This document shows positions 11,762-23,527 of a DNA stretch of 64,000 nt, piece after piece (position 1 is the first letter of the stretch; each line of letters opens with the position of its first letter). The translations under genes and the position numbers were made by a program. The notes beneath the pieces are model-generated. The model worked only from the letters and a program-made list of their open reading frames with translations, was not told where the DNA came from and made no database searches. This DNA comes from Usnea hakonensis. Lineage: Eukaryota > Ascomycota > Lecanoromycetes > Lecanorales > Parmeliaceae. Location of the stretch: positions 124,001 through 188,000 of the forward strand of contig BLJB01000177.1 in the NCBI GenBank assembly GCA_013423325.1, in the 5' to 3' direction.

Positions 11762-13520
11762 ATGAGCTCTGCAACTAAAGCACAATCGCAAAAGATTTTT
11801 GAGAAGCTGAAGACGAAGCCCGCAAATAAAGTACCTCATCACCCGGTTTCAACGCTTCATTACAACTTTGGACTGATAAGGCCACAGGTATGCTTTGACT
11901 GCGGTACGAAGAACCCAACATGGTCCTCAGTACCATTCGCTATATACCTGTGCCTCGACTGCTCCTCTAAGCACCGTAACCTGGGGGTGCACATTTCCTT
12001 CGTAAGATCAACAAACCTTGATGGTACGAATGTTCCACAAGTTCTTTTTGAATGATGATTAACGCAAGATCTTTACAGCTTGGCAATGGGATCAGCTACG
12101 TATTATGAAAGTTGGAGGCAACGAATCGGCTACAAAATATTTCCAATCGCACGGTGGTACTTCAGCGCTTTCAAGCAAAGATTCAAAGATGAAGTACACC
12201 TCCGCTGCAGCAATCAAATATAAGGATGAATTAAAAAAAAGAGCATCCGCAGACGCTCGGGAGTAAGTTGCACCTTGCTTTGTGGATCGATTCTGGCTAA
12301 GCTGCGGCAAGATATCCGGAAGAAGTCGTGGTCATGGATCTTGTTGCCGCAACGCCTACAGATGGGACCTCAGCCGCTGCAGAACCAGGTGACGACTTCT
12401 TTTCATCTTGGGAAAAACCCTCCATCAAGCGTCCAAGCAATCCACCTTCAAGAACGCAGACCCCTCCAGTAATCAGCCGTACAGCGTCGCCTTTCCTTAA
12501 TCCTGTTTCTGGTACCAACGGCGCGCCAAGGTCAAAATCACCACTTCCAGGTTCTGAGAGCGAATCAACTTTAGCACCATCACGCGCTGTACCATCAGCC
12601 GCTATCCGTAAAACTACAGGAACAGGCGGCCCTCGGAAAACGAACGTGTTAGGCGCAAAGAAGACGCAGAAGCTAGGCGCAAAGAAGCTTGGAGGCGCAG
12701 AAGCAGTAGATTTTGAGGCGGCGGAGAAGAAAGCGAAAGAGGAGGCCGAACGGATAGAAAAGCTCGGGTACGATCCTGAGGCCGAGGAAGCCGAAGTACA
12801 AAAGACAATTAGGTCAGCCAGTGTCAGCGAAAAAACTAAGATCGCTGCTCCGACCCCGATTAATCCGGTCAAGGGCTACGGTGCGCCGAAGCATGAGCGA
12901 ACAAAGAGCGAGATGGAACGACTAGGCATGGGTGTGGGTCGTCTTGGGTTTGGCCAGGTGGGAGGAAGCAAGCCAGCCGCGAGTGCACCTAAGAAGATGG
13001 GCTTTGGATCTGTGGGTGTCAGCAGGGCCGTTGAAGAAGGTAAGTCGGGACCCATTTTCACGGTCGGTAACCACGTTGAAAAAGACTCATTTCTTTCTAG
13101 ATGATGACGAGAAATACGCCCGCCAAAAATTTGGTGCCCAGAAAGGCATCTCGTCCGATGAATTCTTCGGCCGCAAAGACTTCGATCCAGCCGCGCAGAC
13201 TGAAGCCAAGCAGCGTCTTCAAGGCTTCGAAGGCGCCACATCTATAAGCAGCAATGCATATTTTGGGCGAGCCGAAGAAGACATCCCACAGGCAGACGAA
13301 TATGGGAATTATGGAGATCTGGAAGGCGCCGCAAGGGACTTTGTCCGAAAGTTTGGGGTCACGGCTGGGGATGACTTGGAAAATCTTACGAACGTACTGG
13401 GAGAGGGCGCTACTAAGCTACAAGGTGGGTGTACTGTGTTTTTTCAATCTCCGTCTCTGATGCCATTGCTGACATTATGTACCCCTCATAGGTGCTATAA
13501 GGAGCTACCTGAATGGTTAG
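11762..13520 (+). CDS. GLO3: ADP-ribosylation factor GTPase-activating protein GLO3
   Basis: Best model has six exons: 11762-11830, 11888-12023, 12079-12262, 12312-13039, 13101-13424, 13492-13520, giving 489 aa. The protein stimulates Arf1 GTP hydrolysis on COPI vesicles in Golgi-to-ER transport. The ArfGAP zinc finger is C-x2-C-x16-C-x2-C at residues 25, 28, 45 and 48, in NPTWSSVPFAIYLCLDC, with the arginine finger in KHRNLGVHISFVRSTNLD. Exon 4 is low-complexity and charged with a coiled-coil-like EAAEKKAKEEAERIEKL. The C-terminus contains Glo3-motif-like ISSDEFFGR and ISSNAYFGR repeats. The first intron (11831-11887, 57 nt) has no stop and is in frame, so a naive reading adds 19 residues just before the first zinc cysteine. 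Confidence 0.95.
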
Positions 13521-14646
13521 GGGATGTGCGCTTACTATTCCCGTCTTAAGAGGAAGCCGCGTAATACGATGCAGGGACTTGTTCGGACGTCATGAAGCAT
13601 AGACAGCGCTCTTGGCTTGCGATGCATGATGAGAGCACTAGAATCTGAGTATTGTTCACGACTCCAATGGCTCCGATCAGGGTTAAGAAAAGGATAGACA
13701 TACACATGTAACTCGAAGGTACTCTGCAAAGGCTTTCTGCACTTGACATGCTAATGTGCATTGCCTTCCTCGCTGGTATTTTTTGGCACAGCACCATGTG
13801 TATCTAAGAACTGATCCATTGTTCTTCTCTGGTTTCTTAGGCTTCTTACTTTTGCTCTCATTTAGGGGATAGGACCCCCCCCCTAAACACCAACCCAAGC
13901 AGAGAGATCCCCCTCCTCTTCACTCACCCATCCATCCCTCCACTCACCCATCTTGCAACAACAAAACCCTTTTCCTTTCCCCTTCTAAAGCTGTAATCTG
14001 ACCACCCAATACCTAGCACCGGGGCTGCCGACTCCGACTCCAACTCCGGCTTGTACAAATGTGCAAAGAAAGGACCCCATTGGTTTCAAAATTCTCGAAT
14101 TGCGGGAATACAATCTTGTAGGTAGTTCGAGCGGTGGGGTTATCTGTGTGAGTGGTGGCTAAATGAATGGGCGATTGGTGTGCGAAAAAGATTGGGGGTC
14201 TGGAGTGAGGGAGGGTCCATGACTGCTTTTGTTTGTGGTACATATGCTAATGGTAGTATCCAAGAGGTAAACGAATTTTCTGCGCAATTGCCAAAGCTTT
14301 CCTTGCAGGGCATGGGCGATTGAGACGAGATACGAGATGGTGTCGCATGAAGTGTATGCGCAACCGAGATGGCTAGATGTTTAGGAGAAGGAGTGCTGGA
14401 TGATTGGGAGTAAGGTCAGGTGGGTAGGCATTGTTGAGAAACTAATTTCATGATTTCTGTATCGGCGACTGGAAGTTTGGTTGATGGGCGAGTACTGTCG
14501 CGCCGTGAGATGTCGCAAACTGAGCGCCCTTGGCGTGCATGGGAAGAGCGAGATGCAAGAAGAGAAAGTAAACCTCGAGAGTATTGCAGTAGCATGTGAA
14601 ACGTATTAGGAAGTATCAAATTACAGTATGATGGAGGAGCAGCGCG
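13521..14646. other. Intergenic region, no gene seen
   Basis: Between the GLO3 stop and the SAT4-type relic. CT-rich DNA occurs at 13875-13990. Short frames exist on both strands, but none shows a motif or consistent codon bias. Confidence 0.55.
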
Positions 14647-15720
14647 TTAATATACTTCGCCAGTCGTCGTGACTCTAACAACGCTCTCTCGTGCCGGTGA
14701 TGGACCCTTCGGAGGAGCGAAGACATCTTGGGCATATCCCAATACTTAAGGTTAGATTGGTCGAAGAAGTTTCAGTGCAAATTACGTACCTACAGGGTAT
14801 TGAGATCAGTATCTCTCTAGTCAGATGTCTGATATCAAAGACTTGAAGCACGGCACATGGGAGCAGGCTAGATTCAAGAGAAGTATTTACCAACTTGTTG
14901 ATGGGTACACATTGGAGGACCGCGAGAAGAACTTCCGCAAGACTGTAGCAGAAGATGAAGGCTGCGAGAATCCAGAGAGAGATTGTGAAACACCTCGAAG
15001 TTCCAAATAGTCGGTGATACACTAGGATGAATTTTCTGAATTCAGCATTCTCATTGAAGATTGGGTTCTTTGGCTCCAAGATATTGGTTGACAAGGAGCT
15101 ATCTAAGGAAACACATACGAAGAAGGGCAGAGCCTTTGAACAAAACCGCGCCGACACTATACAAGACCTCAATAGTGATGACGCACTGTTTACTAGTTAG
15201 TCTCTCATGGCTAAAGATTCGTATTGGCCTGACCAGCTCCAAAAATGCTTTGGCGGCCAGGAGTCGAGACAAAAGGATACATGGCGCTGTGACTGACCTT
15301 CACATAGGCGATGGGATCAATGTTCAGTAAAATATGCTTCCCTGCGCCGAAACCTATCGCTGTATGTCGATGAACGTGGTCACTATGATTTTATAAACGT
15401 GAAGCTACGAGTGGTCCATACCATATGAGCCTGCGATGATCTGGCCTCCGACGAAGAGCTAGACCCCGAACACACGTCAGCATCTACTGCATGAATCACA
15501 AATGTCAAACAAGGGCTACCTAATCCTCACCAATGCAAGAGATATTGTCATCATCAGTCTGCAATGAAGCATTACTTGTTCGTCGCGCTACGAATCGCGA
15601 CACCACTGCCAGACAGGCTAAAGACAGACATATTACATATGTTGCGATGATGCTTGGGGATCGATCTTGACGGATGTGCTCAAGCTCATACTGCATCTCT
15701 AAGGGCGATAGTTGCGCCAT
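14647..15720 (-). pseudogene. Decayed SAT4-family (rhodopsin-domain) integral membrane protein
   Basis: The N-terminus begins at the ATG at 15720 and has a first membrane span and RFVARRTSNASLQTDD, typical of fungal SAT4/rhodopsin-domain proteins. Further exon-like pieces are GSYGFGAGKHILLNIDP (around 15440-15300), TIEVLYSVGAVLFKGSALL (about 15190-15125) and YHRLFGTSRCFTISLWILA with FQCVPINKL-like sequence (about 15005-14880). The last joins to the preceding piece through a 97-nt intron. The expected fifth to seventh spans are absent. Only about 170 nt downstream comes a typical family C-terminus, DVFAPPKGPSPARE followed by VRVTTTGEVY and a stop at 14647. The first two pieces also do not join in phase. 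Together this suggests an internally deleted, non-functional copy. Confidence 0.7.
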
Positions 15721-16920
15721 CTAGAAGCGCAGCCGCGTGACGGAGGCAATGTCCTGAGACACAGGATTGGCTGGGTCGCTAAATACTCGTGTACAATACG
15801 GCATCTATTGACGAGATGGACAAGCACCACTGTGTATATGAATGGTGAGCGATTCGGCGTTCGTCTGGGATTATTCTTGAGCAGCCGTAAGGACTTTTCT
15901 GCATGAGGGAAATGCCCCGAAGAAGGCTATTTGTATTTCACCATATTATAATCCCTCTAGCCATAGCCCATAGGCCTGTAGCCAATCTAGAGTAGTGAGT
16001 GAGAGCCTGATGAAACATGAATCCTGCTCTAGAGTCTAAATGAAACTAGGCCCTCGGGACGATATTTGATTGTTGTGCAACCGTAAGAACTCGTAGTATA
16101 ACGGGAAGAAAAAAGGACCACAACTCGCAAGCGACATAAGATTTTTAGCCAACACTTACTCAACACTAGAATTCCAGCAAAGAAAGAAGTTCAGCTAATA
16201 AAACAAGTTCGCGACGAGATTCAGAGTACGTAAATCTTTCACTTATTGGGAACAAACGAGATATTATGAACATTAAGAAGAGGAAGACGGCTGGAGGGCT
16301 GGAGGCAAACTGAAACCTATCTTATGATACGAACTTAGAGATAAGTCTTTCAACTGCATAAACATCAACAGCACTACTACCTGCCCAACCAATAAAATAT
16401 ATGCAAGATGTCTTGTGGGAGGGTGCTCCACTGAAGCCGAAAATAGCCGAGGGCTCCATAGATTGCTTCACTGCTACACTGTCAAAGCTGTAGTGCCTCT
16501 TCTCAAGCCCTTGAAACCTCGCTGGCGAACAGTCCCTTGGATTGCTTCACGGCCAGTCAAGTCGTCAATTGTAAGTCGTCAATTGTAACTCATGTCAAGT
16601 ACGACCATATGACATGTCATACCCCTGAACACTGGCTGGGGAATTCTGCTTGAAAGAAGCAACAGGAATCTCAGAGCCGGCCTTTTGGGGTCTTGACGTG
16701 CACGGCAGACAGTCTATACTTTGGCACGTGGTGAGCGTCCTCGTACTTGGATCCGACTGATATGAAGAGAGTGCGTTTTGATTCAAACTCAGATCCACCA
16801 TCGCCTTCATCATTAAGGTGAAGATGTAGTAGATGACCATTATCAGCGAGGCACACTGCTCCTCAGCCGATGGGCTATATTGGCAACGTGATTCCCGGAA
16901 ATGTGATCCATCTTTTGTAG
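15721..16920. other. Intergenic region flanking the SAT4-type relic, no gene seen
   Basis: AT-rich DNA with a short perfect tandem duplication at 16559-16586. No frame with coding features. Confidence 0.5.
16559..16586 (+). repeat. 14-bp direct tandem duplication
   Basis: AAGTCGTCAATTGT occurs twice back-to-back (16559-16572 and 16573-16586). Confidence 0.9.
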
Positions 16921-17603
16921 TTATGAAAGAGCCGAAAGAACATTTCTTGCCTCTGCAGGATCAGAGTAATCAGCCACGATGGCAGCGATTAAAGCACTGT
17001 CAAGCTTAGGGAATTCTGATTCCATTTGTGTCTGGAGTGGTGCCTCCTGGACAGAGGCAGGCATTGGTGTAGATGAGGGTCGTATGTAATCTGCAAGACT
17101 TCGTGATTCGAGCGGAGTCGGATCTTGTCTATAGTCATCCTGTAGTGTATATCCTCCTCTTCGTCCGCTGGAGCGTCCCTTTGAACGAGACTGTGACGGT
17201 CCACGATCATTATTATTAGTCTCGGGGCTGATACATGATGGAGAATGACCAGCGTTGTCAAAGCTTGACGAAGATCGACAGGTTGTCGAGAGGGACTGCA
17301 CTCGACCGATCTGGCCATCGGTCAGGCGAACTTTGATTCCTCTGGGATGATCGCCTCTAGTCAGTATCTGCAAGGAGTCAGCACCCGATTTCTGAAGAAA
17401 AGATTGAGCTACGAAGCAGCTCGGAAGTGTCATGGAAGCCTTTGCTCCTGCAACATGGCTTCCAATCTCTAAAGTGGCCCAGAAAAGACAAAACCCACTT
17501 CAGAAATTGACCCGCCTGTGAGTCTGCCAGACCGCTGATCGGCCTTAAGAACAATATTTACGCCCACGCCAGGCCGCAGTTGTGAAGTCTTGGGCAAAGC
17601 CAT
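16921..17603 (-). CDS. YwbE-like (DUF2196) protein with CUE-like C-terminus
   Basis: Two exons, 17603-17499 and 17367-16921, joined across a 131-nt intron, give 183 aa. The N-terminal ~65 residues match the bacterial YwbE/DUF2196 family: VGVNIVLKADQRSG, then ILTRGDHPRGIKVRLTDG and GRVQ. The function of this family is unknown; a nucleic-acid-binding role has been suggested only by its fold. The middle is Ser/Arg-rich and disordered. The last ~30 residues, EFPKLDSALIAAIVADY and following, resemble a CUE/UBA-type ubiquitin-binding helix bundle. The intron splits the YwbE domain. The gene is divergent from CDC73. Confidence 0.8.
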
Positions 17604-17821
17604 AATCAGAGCAAAATTACGAAAGCTTGTGATAGTTTTGCAATCGTTGTCACTACTCTACTCTGATTCACTGCCCCGTTATCGCCCTTGTTCGATAAGA
17701 TAAGCTTTTTCGGGCTAGTTGCATTATTTACTTTAATTGAGGACCGGCACGTTCAAAGTCCATCAATCATCCACCACATAGCTTTGAATTATCATTGGGC
17801 CTTGAGGGTGCAGCGTTAAGG
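17604..17821. promoter_or_regulatory. Divergent promoter region YwbE-like / CDC73
   Basis: 218 bp separate the two start codons on opposite strands. No clear TATA box was found. Shared regulation is inferred from spacing only. Confidence 0.55.
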
Positions 17822-19149
17822 ATGGCTAGTACTGCTCATGACCCGCTTACAAGTCTCCGCCGCTCCATTGCCTTCAATAATCCCCCAACCCCTACGACGT
17901 CTTCAGATGCAGCAAGCTTCGAGAGCGGGATCGACAACCTTGGAGTAGCAACACATCTCTATTTCACCAATCCAGAGCCTCACACTTTTCCTCTGGACAC
18001 GCCGACACGATTCATTTCCTCAGACAATCCGGTTGATCTTCGAAGCATATACTTTGCCTGGCAACAAAAGGATGTTAACATCCCAGTCTACATTGCCTCG
18101 GCACAAAAGCTCAGTGATGAGCTTGGATCGTCCGATCGAGGAGGCAGCAAAGTTCAGAATCTAGTGTTTGCGGAGAGATTAGATCTGATCACATGGCTGG
18201 AGGGAGCTTCTGATGAAAGCGAATATATCAAGGGCTTGGAATTAGACAGCTCTGCTACCAAATCCGCACAAGTAGCATCTGGAGCAGTTGGAGGAGTATC
18301 GACTGTACCAAGCGGTGCAGCTGGTGCACGATCTGGGAAGCAAATCGACCCTAGATTACAAGAGATTTACAACCTAGAGAGAAAAATGGGGGATAGGAAC
18401 AGCATTTTACGTGGCATTAAGCCCACTGTAAGTTTTTCTGGCCAAATATGGCTCTCAATAAATGCTGACTTCCTCGTGCATAGGATTTCTCACATATACG
18501 CAAGCACTCAGAACAGTTTTTCAAAGATCGCAAGAAGCCAACGACTGCTGCTCCCGCGACCACCACCGCAACATCAATCGCCTCCAGAGACAAGAAGCCC
18601 GGCCGACGACCGGATCCCATCATCCTACTTTCACCCTCAGCTTCCTCCCTATTACGTATGAGCAACATCAAGTCTTTTCTCGAGTCAGGCACATACATTC
18701 CACCCGACTCGAACCTTGCCGGCTCGTCAGCTAGTGCCAACATCCTACATGTCTCGCGCCTACTCCCCTCGATAGACAATCAACGAGCTTTTCGCTTCAT
18801 CCTTGTCGATACACCAGAGCAGTTCAAGCCAGACTATTGGAACCGCGTTGTTGCCGTGTTCACAACTGGACAGACTTGGCAGTTCAAAAGTTATAAATGG
18901 CAGAATGCGCCAGATTTATTCAAGAACGCACTTGGAATATACGTGGGATGGAGAGGCGAAGATGTTCCCGGGACAGTCAAGGGCTGGGGAAGAGGCGTAA
19001 CAAGCGCTCAGGTTGAGAAGTGGAACCCGCAACAAGGTGTAAGTGGGAGGTGGCGAGATAGAGAGGTTGTGGAGGGGATATGGGATCGTGTTGAGGACAG
19101 CATGAGGAGTAGAGGATGGAGCAAAGATGGGGGACCTGTGGAAAAATGA
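17822..19149 (+). CDS. CDC73: Paf1 complex subunit CDC73 (parafibromin homologue)
   Basis: Two exons, 17822-18427 and 18484-19149, give 423 aa across a 56-nt intron. Cdc73 is a subunit of the Paf1 complex, which travels with RNA polymerase II and supports histone modification and elongation. The N-terminal half has DPLTSLRRSIA and the mid-region IDPRLQEIYNLERKMGDRNS and LRGIKPTDFSHIRKHSEQ. The C-terminal Ras-like domain starts near residue 245 with PIILLSPSASSLLRMSNIK. It continues through FRFILVDTPEQFKPDYWNR and VVAVFTTGQTWQFKSYKW, to the end at GGPVEK. Codons before the chosen ATG are open but lack another ATG. Confidence 0.96.
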
Positions 19150-19468
19150 TATCCTGCAAGCCATTTTCTGCTATCATGTTTGACAAGCAAGGTGTTTGGG
19201 ATTTGGTAGCATTGAAATTAACTGCTAGCACAAGGTGGCCGTACTCGTAGGCTATCGAATTTTGTCACATTACCTATCCTCGACAGTGGAAGCGCTGATG
19301 CGACAAGTGAGACCGTCATGTTGATGCTTGATGAGGTCTAGATTTCGGATGCTTGCTAAGGTTTCCGTAAGGCTGAGAGTAGCGTAGAGTCGGGCGCGGC
19401 AGTCCCGATGTTTGTTTATTCGCGACTTGAGATCTTCAATACTGTCGCTACGTATCGACACCGCCAGT
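19150..19468. other. Short intergenic region between CDC73 and SMC2
   Basis: 319 bp between the CDC73 stop and the SMC2 start, both on the plus strand. It must hold the CDC73 3' end and the SMC2 promoter. No ORF or clear element. Confidence 0.6.
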
Positions 19469-22400
19469 ATGAGGGTCGTCGAGATTGTTATCGATGGTTT
19501 CAAGTCATATGCTGTCCGGACAGTGATCAGCGGGTGGGATGAGAGCTTCAACTCTATCACAGGCCTTAATGGCAGTGGGAAGTCTAACATTCTGGACGCA
19601 ATATGCTTTGTCTTAGGTATTACGAGCATGAGCACCGTGAGGGCGCAGAATATTCAGGCAAGTCAGCTACTAGAAATCTATCTTATCTGGCGCGCTCATA
19701 TTTGCAGGACTTGATCTATAAACGCGGCCAAGCAGGAGTAACCAAGGCCAGCGTAACAATCGTCTTCGAAAACCGCGACAAGAAAAAGTCTCCAATCGGT
19801 TTCGAAGAATATGGACAGATTTCCGTCACACGCCAGATTGTGCTTGGTGGCACAAGTAAATACCTCATCAATGGACACCGCGCGCAGCAGCAGACGGTGC
19901 AGAATCTTTTTCAGTCCGTCCAATTGAACATCAACAATCCTAATTTCCTCATCATGCAAGGACGGATTACCAAGGTGTTGAATATGAAAGCGGTCGAGAT
20001 ACTTGCGATGATCGAAGAGGCGGCAGGCACGAGGATGTTCGAGGACAGAAAGGACAAAGCGTTCAAGACCATGGCGAAGAAAGAATTGAAGGTTCAGGAA
20101 ATCACGGAGCTGCTGAGAGAAGAGATCGAGCCAAAGCTGGAGAAGCTAAGAACTGAGAAGAGGGCTTTCCTAGACTTCCAACAGACGCAAAGTGATCTGG
20201 AAAGACTGACGAGGCTGGTCGTGGCGCACGACTATCTGAAGAATAAAGAAAAGCTAAAGCAATCAGCGAGCGACCTGGAGGCGAAGAAACAACGAGCTTC
20301 AGCTTTGGAAGATTCGGCAAAGAGACTCAAAATCGAAATAATGCACTTGGAAGAAGACATGGAAAAGGTCAAGGCTGCGAGAGAGAGGGAGCTGAGAAAG
20401 GGTGGGAAATTCCAGGCTCTTGAAGAGGCTGTCAAGTCTCACTCCCATGAAGCCGTCCGTTTGGCAACGGTCTTTGATCTCAAGCGAACCAGCATGACGG
20501 AAGAAAAGGAAAGGAGTAAAGGCTTTCAGAAATCGGTCAAGGACCTGCAAGCTCAGGTAAAAGAGAAGTCTAAAGTCTACGAACAATTACAATCACAATA
20601 CGACTCCGCCAAATCAGACCTTGATAAGCAGACGACCGAGGTGGAGACCAAAGAGGAGTTGCTACAAACGCTGCAAACTGGCGTAGCGTCAAAGGAAGGG
20701 CAAGAGAGCGGGTATCAGGGCCAATTGCAGGACGCAAAAAATCGAGTCAGTGCTACAGCAACAGAACAAGAACAGGCCAGGCTCAAGATCACTCACTTAG
20801 AGAAGCGGATCAAAGAGGATGAGCCCCGTGCAAAAAAGGCCAAAGATCAGAACTCAGGCCTGCTAAAAGATCTTGAGACGCTAAAAATTCAGGCAAAGAA
20901 GCTAGAAGCCGATTTGACCAAGTTGGGTTTTGAACCTGGCAGAGAGGAAGCAATGTACCAGCAAGAGGTCTCACTGCAACAGGACATCAGGACTCTGCGA
21001 GAGCAGGCCGATGCTATGAAGCGCAAGGTTGCCAATATAGACTTCAATTACAGTGATCCTTCGCCCGGATTTGATAGGTCCAGAGTAAAAGGCCTGGTTG
21101 CGCAGCTCTTTACCCTGGACAAAGGTAAGACGCGAGCTGGCACGGCGCTGGAGATATGCGCCGGAGGTCGGCTGTACAATGTGGTGGTGGACTCTGCACA
21201 GACTGGTACTCAGCTACTTGAAAACGGCAAACTTAAGAAACGAGTGACCATCATTCCATTGAATAAGATCAACGTGTTCAGAGCATCTGCAGAAAAGATT
21301 GCTGCTGCGCAAAAACTCGCTCCTGGAAAAGTGGATCTTGCACTGTCCTTGGTAGGCTACGATGACCAGGTTTCAGCAGCAATGGAATACGTCTTTGGCT
21401 CGACATTGGTATGTGAGGATGCGGAGACGGCGAAGAAAGTCACATTCAATCCAGCCGTAAGGTTGAAGAGCGTCACTCTTGAAGGCGATGTTTATGATCC
21501 TTCTGGGACACTGTCTGGTGGAAGCTCGCCCAGTTCAAGCGGTGTTCTTGTGACACTGCAGAAGCTCAACGATATCACCAGGGAATTAGATGCACGAGAA
21601 GCCGAATTGGATGTTCTGCAAGCAAAAATGGCCCAGGAGAAGAAAAAGACAGACAGTTCCCGGAAAGCAAAGCAGGACTTGGATCTCAAATCACATGAGA
21701 TCAAGTTGACCGAAGAACAGATAGGTGGCAACTCTTCGTCGTCAATCATATCGGCAGTTGAGGAGATGAAAGCCAATATCGAGCAGCTTAAAGAGGACAT
21801 GGCTGGAGCTAGAGTACGGCAGGCCGAAGCCTCGAAGGACATTAAGCGTATCGAGAAAGATATCAAAGACTTCGATAACAATAAGGACGATAAGCTTGCT
21901 GAACTACAGTCTTCTTTGGATACCTTGAGGAAGAAGCAGACTCAGAATTCCCTCGCCGTGAAGACCCTGCAGAAAGAGCTCCTATCAGGGAGGTTGGAAG
22001 CGGAGCAAGCAGGAGCAGATCTCAGCGCTGCTCAAGATCAACTCGCTGAGGTGGATGCTAATCTTCAAGCGCAAGACGCTGAAGTCCAAGCCTTGCAGAA
22101 AGAGCAGGCCCAAGTCAAGGTCAGTGCCAGACTATTCGATTTGCATGTGCATCTTCAGTCTGTTTCTGTGCTTCAGAAGACTCTTTTTTAACTCTGGTTA
22201 TATATTGTTTTAAGATGCTTTCTTCTACATACGGCCACAGACTGTTGAAAACTCGGCTTCCCGTCCGCTCAGCCAAAGATGAGCCTCAGATCGACTAATT
22301 AGTAGTTGGGTCGGAGACGGTCAGCGAATAGTAGCTGCTGTATGTTTTTGCATTTTTGCACTTTTCTCTCTTTCCTTTCTTTTCAATGTTCTGATGATAG

Positions 22401-23527
22401 AGACGATATGTATTCGGTAATTGAACCGTCCGTAACTACGGTTGTTAAGTCATTTGGTGCTTGTTTTCTTTTCACTGGTCTATCTTGGGTTCTTTCAGAA
22501 CACGTGAAACCCAAATTGCTAAGATTTGCTTCAGGATGCTCAAGACATTGCTCAAGCACGCCTTGATGATGAGCGGGCGAAGCTTACCGGATTTGATGAA
22601 GAACTCAAGGCCTTGGAAGAAGCCTCAAGATCGAAATCGTCACGCATTACAGAAGAAAGTCTTGAGATGCAGAAACTTGCCCACCAGATTGAGAAGTTTC
22701 ACAAAGATCAGCAGATTGCCGGACAGATGTTGAAAGAAATGGAAAAGGAGCACGAATGGATTGCAGACGAGAAAGAAAGCTTCGACCGCGCAAACAGCCC
22801 CTACGATTCCAAAGGCCAAAACATTGCAGAGTGTAAATCGTCTCTTCGCAATCTTACTGAACGCTTCCAAGGGATGAAGAAGAAGATTAACCCAAAAGTC
22901 ATGAACATGATTGACAGCGTTGAGAAGAAAGAAGCAGCGCTGAAGAACATGATGAAGACTGTGATCAGGGATAAGCGGAAAATTGAGGAAACCATTGTCA
23001 CTCTTGATGAGTATAAGAAGGAAGCCTTGCAGAAGACTTGGACGAAGGTCAATGGGGACTTTGGAAACATCTTCGCAGAGCTACTGCCGGGTAGTTTTGC
23101 AAAGCTGGATCCGCCTGAGGGTAAGCAAATCTCTGATGGGCTGGAAGTGAAGGTCAGTCTTGGGAAAGTGTGGAAGCAGAGTTTGACTGAATTGAGTGGC
23201 GGTCAGAGGTAAGATCCACCACTACCTCTCAAGGCTACCCTGTACTCATTAATGGTCGATAGATCGCTCATCGCTCTCTCTCTGATCATGGCATTGCTCC
23301 AATTCAAGCCAGCACCAATGTACATCCTTGACGAAGTAGACGCCGCCCTTGATCTTTCGCATACGCAAAACATCGGCCGTTTGATCAAGTCGAGATTCAA
23401 AGGATCGCAATTCATCGTTGTTAGTTTGAAGGATGGCATGTTCCAGAATGCTAATCGAATATTCAAGACGAGGTTCAGTGAGGGCACGAGTGTGGTCCAG
23501 GCACTCACACCTGCAGATTTAAAGTAG
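19469..23527 (+). CDS. SMC2: Condensin subunit SMC2
   Basis: Four exons, 19469-19657, 19708-22119, 22535-23208 and 23263-23527, give 1179 aa, the usual length. SMC2 pairs with SMC4 as the ATPase core of condensin and compacts mitotic chromosomes. The Walker A motif TGLNGSGKSN is at residues 31-40. Two long coiled-coil arms (roughly 170-500 and 680-1030) flank a hinge that includes GLVAQLFTLDKGKTRAGTALE. The ABC signature ELSGGQR lies near 1086-1092, and Walker B MYILDEVDAALD near 1110-1122. The C-terminus is VVSLKDGMFQNANRIFKTRF. Intron 1 has GC-AG borders (CAG|GCAAGT). Intron 2 is unusually long for this window at 415 nt. Confidence 0.98.
22120..22534 (+). other. Long (415-nt) SMC2 intron
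   Basis: GT-AG intron separating coiled-coil codons ending QAQVK from those starting DAQDIAQ. Its length is about seven times the typical intron here. It is T-rich and has no ORF with a recognisable motif. Confidence 0.85.

Noticed and set aside
20102..21881. Minus-strand frames inside SMC2
   Set aside because: Antisense shadows of the coiled-coil codons. No motif or start context supports them.
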